From positions 96,357,343 to 96,421,342 of the forward strand of contig CP136065.1 in assembly GCA_032622095.1 (NCBI GenBank): a DNA stretch of 64,000 nt. Reading direction: 5' to 3'. The notes under the pieces were generated by a model, which was given only the letters and a program-made list of their open reading frames with translations, was not told where the DNA came from and did no database searches. A program made the translations under genes and the position numbers. This stretch comes from Siphonodentalium dalli. Taxonomy: Eukaryota > Mollusca > Scaphopoda > Gadilida > Siphonodentaliidae. Shown one piece after another: positions 59,300-64,000 of this stretch (the stretch's first letter is position 1; every line of letters starts with the position of its first letter).

Positions 59300-61300
59300 C
59301 TTGCCACGAGTTAGTCTTTCTGTTGCCTATTAAGTCCATTTAAAGTAGCTGACGTGTTTATCGATCTACGGTATATTGATTCCAGGAATAGAACTATACA
59401 ACACCCATCTGTACGTTTTCTACACCAGAGACGAGCACTAATGATCCCATTAATATCAGGGTTTTATGGCCATATATCCACTTTCAAAAAGCGGAAATTT
59501 CAACACGTTTTGAATATTATTCAGACTGGCAATAATTCAGATCGTTTCTTATAAAGAGCGTCCATGCTTCAGTCGCCCAAACATCAGGCTATAATAAAGA
59601 GCGTTTTCAAATATGAGCTTCTATGATTGTCTTCGATGTATAACTTGTGGATTTCACGATGCTATGTTTTTGTGATACTTTAGATGGTGATTGTTCATGT
59701 TTTTTTATTTTATTTTTCCTGGTAAGCTAACAATTGGAATGGATATGCTGATTTATTTGGTGTCAAATAACATCGTGGATTTTTAAACGGACATGGCTCT
59801 TTTTAGCTTCCAAATATTGTCTACGTAATCGACTCCTGTCTGCTCTGATTGATATAGGTTATGGAATGGCATAATGATTTCGATCAGGCGCAAATGGTAT
59901 ATCCCGGAATATTAAAGAATATCTGTCCGTGTTGACACCATAAACCGCCATAATGTAGGTTTTTGTTCCAGAAACGAACTACATATAGGTCTTGCCTACA
60001 AGCTCATGCATGCATATGAGTTTTTGGTGACCAGATACCGACTTTCAAAACAGGAAATTTTTCAACACGTTTAAATTTGTTGTCAGGCAATTAAAAACAT
60101 TATGTACTTGTTCGGGCGCGTGAGACTGATACGTTAGTATTAAGGTGCTATGCCAACTGGAGGAATGTACCATTCTACTAACATCGCCGAAAATGTCAAG
60201 CAAATCGAACGGACCACTCCATCGTCTGAACAACGCTCAATGTAAATATTTCCTACTCGATTCGGGACGCAACTATCGGCGATAAACTAACGGAAACGAT
60301 GTCGCCATCGACAGTCACTGCATATTATTAATATATAGGAATGACGGTGTATGTTGTCAATTTAGATATAATATTTGTAAAACAAATAACTACTTTGAAC
60401 AAGATTATTCTCCAAATGATATTTGATCACCCTACCGGAGTGTTTCACATCACTTTAACATTCCAATGGTCGTCTCTTATATAAAGAGCGTCTATGCTTC
60501 CGTCCCAAAAATGCGGTATATAATCAAGAGCGTTCTCAATTATTAACTTTTTGATCGTTTTCTACGTATTACTTACGAATGATGTTGTTGGTTGTCACAG
60601 TTCATGCGTGATATATACGAATGATGCTTATTTGTACTCACACGAGGAAGTCTATGAACGCACACGTTATAGGACAACACCACGGGCTGTTGAATTAATA
60701 TCATTAGATAATTGCATTATATATTGTGTATTATCCTGCACTGAATATTCACAGCATCCACACATTTTAAAAAACGTCATGCATCGCACTATATTATATC
60801 TGTATCATTCTGCTGTAATTATCAACATATACTCTGTAATATTGAACGTGATAAAGGGTATGAAATTTAATTTAATTAATTTGTTGGTAAGCTTACAATT
60901 GGCTTGCGAAATGCTGACTTATCGGGACTTATCCGACCTTGGTTCTTTAAGCATTCGTGGTGTATGCTAATGCTCACGAAACGGGTCCGCGGGGTGCCCC
61001 ATCGCCGGAAATATATCTCCATTCGTGTCTCGTGATTAAAGATCGTTTGTGCCATGAGTTCCGGGATTCCCGATCATCATTTAACCGAATAATTAACAGG
61101 GTCTGTTCTGATCGATAGTTTCTTATCGTCGGTTGTGGTAATTGTTTCGACCAGGAGCAAATGACATCCCGGCAGACTAAGAAGCGGGGGAAATTCTTGG
61201 TATCTCCTTAAAGATCCGGGGTCTGATATGACCCCAAATTCGTAAGAATTTCCGGTGCCAATTTTCAGCTTATCGGGTGAAATAAAATGAAACAAATATT
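59300..61300. repeat. Dispersed repeat family 6, two or more diverged copies
   Basis: TATAAAGAGCGTC(C/T)ATGCTTC occurs at about 59551 and 60480, each followed by a second AAGAGCGTT near 59600 and 60525, then TCTTCGATGTATAACTT or TTCTACGTATTACTTA. ACTTTCAAAA(A/C)..GGAAATTT precedes each copy. 'TTTCGA(T/C)CAGG(C/A)GCAAATG' occurs at about 59878 and 61146. The 139-codon frame at 60551-60970 lies in this repeat and has no recognised domain. Confidence 0.6.
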
Positions 61301-62853
61301 TGTAATCACAAGCATTCGTATCACACTGGCATCAAGAACATTCATAAAATCATCCATAAGTCAAGCGTAAAAAACGATCACAAAAGTTCACAGAACGTTC
61401 TGTATATGTTTATCTGCCGCCCTGGAGAACCGAAAGCATTTTTACCAGAGACGATCATTGGATATTTTGCTAGCCTAACACAAGTCGTCTAAATCATGTA
61501 ATCTCTCAGTGGGTCCCTAACCATGTATAAACTAAATGGATTCTCCCAGTGAGTTAAACGTGTACATCGGGTTGGTCTATAATGCATTTGCAGGGGCACA
61601 TGTTCAGGTAATATAAACATTACAGAAGTAGCCCTATTTATTCAGGGCAATGTTTAGATAATATGTTTAATAAACGAACTATGTTTTTGTTGAAGATATT
61701 AGCTGAACATTTCCTAAGGGATAACTACTCAACAATGATGTTTTAGTATATAAATTGAAGTACACCTTTAAGAACGTATAATAACTAAGAAATATATTAC
61801 ATGTACATGCGTTATTTTTCATTATTATAAAGTTCCCCGTCCGAACGCAAAACAGTTCCCATGTTGGAACTGGTGGAATATGATATGGGTGTAGCCAGGG
61901 TTGAGATTCTTGGCATGATCTATACATGTATATATGGCCTTAATTGGTCATAAACTATTGTTTACACCAACATCTCGACTGGTATGCATCTGTGTTTACT
62001 TCTTACCAGGTGTTGGAGAGCACATTACATTCCATTTAAACGGAACTGCATATATTATGAGTAGAGTACATTCAAGTATTGATAGTCAAGTATAACCGAC
62101 ACAGCATGTGTTATTACAGTGACATGTGTGTACTGCCTCGTATACAATAATGGACAGCGACGTGTGTCTCGGCCCATGAACTAATATAAGTGTCACCAGG
62201 TTTCCAAAATCCGATAAATCATATGACTGTATTAAAACTATAATATTAATAACAACGAAAATCAACAATGTATGTAATAAGGTCAATAACTGAACAGCCG
62301 AACAGACGGCAACACCGCGGTAAAAGTATGTGTTCGCCTGTCGACAGCCTGGCTTAATAGGCCGGAGTGCGCATGTTTCGGTTGATTATGGTATCCATGA
62401 TCTACTGAAACACAAATAATCAGGATACCCGTGATTTCAAATATAATAAACATTTATTTGTTTTAGTTCAATTGTAGAATTTTGCCGAAATTGATTAAAA
62501 GACAGAACATATATAGGCTATATGTACCATAGGCCTAATTGATAACCACAACGCAAGGCAGAGTTCAGTCCCCTCGCTACGCTGGTCTACCCGCTGCCAT
62601 CACGTATACATATGTTATAAGCAACTAAATAGTTGAAATTATGCCCTTGTATCATCGAGATAACCCAGGGAATACACCAGTAAGAACTTCCACAAATTAA
62701 GTTGTTGAGCGATAGTCAATCAAGATCACACGCTTAGATATAGGTAGGCCAGATCGTAATATCTTGGATACCATAATCAGCATTTTTGGTAAGACATGGG
62801 TACTCCATGCAACGGACATGTGAACCAAATCAAGATACATAATCCGATTTACG
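61301..62853. other. No gene recognised
   Basis: AT-rich. 'GCTGAACATTTCCTA' and GGATAACTACTCA at about 61700 match 26473. Nothing else identified. Confidence 0.35.
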
Positions 62854-62932
62854 ATCTATATATGCCTCCTAAATTACGATTTATATGCCTCCTAAATTAC
62901 GATTTATATGCCTCCTAAATTACGATTTAAAT
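62854..62932 (+). repeat. 26-bp tandem repeat x 3
   Basis: TATGCCTCCTAAATTACGAT plus TTA repeats three times; the last unit runs into family 7 repeat. Confidence 0.9.
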
Positions 62933-63295
62933 GGCTTTTGGGGGTTAAAATCTATTCGATTCGGGTCGAGGAACCCACCCACCAAATGTCAGAGTTATCA
63001 TATAGCGATTTTAAAATTTGTCATTTTTCACCACCTGGAATATTTGGCGGCCTAATAATATTCGACGAGCCGACCGACATACTCTCGATACCAAATTGCA
63101 TTGAATAAAATGTTGATATATAAACACGTTTTTGGAAAAAAAATTATAATAGACTTGACCGTGTTTAGCATTATTTGTTTTGTTATTAATCGATTCTGAT
63201 AACAAGCATCTTTTGGAGAAATGTTGTTGTATAGATGTTGTTGTTGTTGTTGGAATCTGATGATACGAGGACCATCGAATCGGATTGTGTACATT
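62922..63295 (+). repeat. Dispersed repeat family 7, copy 2
   Basis: Collinear with 42226-42611: 'GAGGAACCCACCCACCAAA', TTAATCGATTCTGATAAC and GTTGTTGTTGTTG, ending near CGGATTGTGTACATTTG. It stops about 90 bp short of the exon 1 splice donor. Confidence 0.75.
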
Positions 63296-63388
63296 TGTAA
63301 GCCATATCAGTATTGAAACATAAAGATAAATACATAAGCTAGAACTGCGTGAGAGGACAGTAGCAATGATGTTGAAAATGTGCTTTAC

Positions 63389-63832
63389 CTTGGAAGTCGG
63401 CTGGTAGGGACAAGATGGTGCTTTAGACCTCGGTTGGTAAGGACACGACGGGCCAGACGGGGCCTCGCCAGGTCGAAACTGTTTCTTCTCCAGGGGAGAA
63501 TGGGGTGAACTTCTCCGTCGAACTCGCCCATTGCTATTATTACGAGGAAGTTCCTTTGGAACCCTATCTCTCCTCTCATCTGTTGCTTCAGTCCCGTTTG
63601 TGTTCTCGTGCTCTGCTTGCTGTGAACCTGCCCAATTCCATGTTTGGTTTTCAATAAAAATCGATGTCCTTCGACGCCCTCGTGGGATTTCGGGTTCTTC
63701 ATCAAGTGTGTCATCATCATCTCCTTTATCGCTGCCGTTCGATGACGTCCTCTCAACCACTGCTTTCTTTATCATGTCGATGACCGAGCCCCGACGGCCC
63801 TTGTTTTCTTGCGGTGACGATGTATCATCCAT
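63389..63832 (-). CDS. Rab26/Rab37-type GTPase, first coding exon (N-terminal extension)
   Basis: 148 codons from ATG at 63832 to AAG before GTAAAG, phase 0. The start is chosen because it is the first Met of the open frame and has purine at -3 and G at +4. The protein is highly charged and low in hydrophobics, so probably disordered. Features in order: RRGSVIDMIKKAVVE (basophilic kinase-like site then a short amphipathic stretch), an acidic KGDDDDTLDEEPEI run, RGRRRTS, RVRRRSS and a duplicated PSCPYQPxSK at residues 128-148. It joins exon 2 exactly at the Lys before the first GTPase strand, as in Rab26/37 proteins, which carry N-terminal extensions. An acceptor-like upstream exon cannot be excluded. 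The link to exon 2 is inferred from strand, phase and order. Confidence 0.75.
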
Positions 63833-64000
63833 GACACGTGACTTATAATGATAATAATGCCTCCTCAGACCAGCTGCTGAGAAAATATCTTAGGACTTAA
63901 ATGAAAAAATGTAGGCTCCCAAAATCATAGCACTCCCAATTCATGCATATCCAATCCATCAACTTAATCGAAAATGTAAACGTCCATTGTGCTGTAAAAA
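63833..64000 (-). promoter_or_regulatory. 5' flank or 5' UTR of the Rab exon
   Basis: On the minus strand this lies upstream of the ATG. A CACGTG palindrome (E-box type) ends 2 bases before the start. No TATA box or upstream exon boundary can be assigned. Confidence 0.3.

Larger units (their letters stand above)
36174..63388 (-). other. 27.2-kb intron of the Rab gene
   Basis: The donor on the minus strand is AAG|GTAAAG at 63388. The acceptor is TTTTATTTTTCAG, ending at 36174. Both junctions are phase 0. The intron holds an antisense LINE, a minisatellite, several MITEs, a DIRS element and an assembly gap. Its true length depends on the gap at 59160-59259. An additional small exon inside cannot be excluded. 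Confidence 0.7.

Noticed and set aside
60551-60970. 139-codon plus-strand frame
   Set aside because: Lies inside dispersed repeat family 6 and shows no recognisable motif.

Overview
This window looks like AT-rich, repeat-dense animal nuclear DNA. There are no operons, exons are split by GT-AG introns, and retroelements of animal type (non-LTR LINEs and a DIRS-type tyrosine-recombinase element) sit among many short inverted-repeat elements. A marine invertebrate, most likely a mollusc or another lophotrochozoan, fits the repeat style. That assignment is impression, not proof. One 100-N assembly gap lies at 59160-59259.

The only host gene I can support is on the minus strand: a Rab26/Rab37-type small GTPase. 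Its first coding exon (63832-63389) encodes a charged, probably disordered N-terminal extension. The next exon (36173-36063) encodes the P-loop and the start of switch I. Both junctions are in phase 0 with canonical splice sites, so the two join directly across a 27.2 kb intron. The remaining GTPase exons (WDTAGQE, NKxD and so on) were not seen in positions 1-36062 and presumably lie beyond the left edge. If so, the gene exceeds 60 kb and almost all of this window is intron.

The rest is layered mobile DNA. Region by region: 0.1-4.3 kb holds TTAA-flanked MITEs, a 459 bp palindromic MITE and small tandem repeats. 6.6-7.4 kb is a direct duplication. 8.6-12.05 kb has a dispersed 15-bp motif on both strands, interrupted by a probable hAT-like element. 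13.2-14.9 kb is a hAT-like element nested in an older repeat, with the empty site preserved at 7.16 kb. 15.5-19.4 kb has a MITE, Helentron-like tails and tandem repeats. 20.9-22.3 kb has a perfect hairpin and a broken LINE reverse transcriptase. 25.7-26.2 and 31.1-35.9 kb are clusters of hairpin MITEs. 28.0-29.0 kb is a 49-bp satellite.

Within the Rab intron: 36.7-38.6 kb is an internally deleted LINE. 39.4-40.7 kb is a 26/13-bp minisatellite. 41.1-41.5 kb is a TTAA MITE carrying the same hairpin module as the others. 43-47.7 kb holds LINE tails and MITEs. 51.82-56.9 kb is a DIRS element with unequal inverted terminal repeats and an internal complementary region, all reading frames broken. 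58-63.3 kb is further dispersed repeats reaching within about 100 bp of the exon 1 donor.

The most unusual signal is a 67-bp near-perfect hairpin module (32-bp arms, 3-nt loop). It recurs at least 13 times and is shared by MITE families whose terminal inverted repeats are unrelated. Second is the 15-bp GGTAACAGTAGGGAC-like motif cluster at 8.65-12.05 kb.
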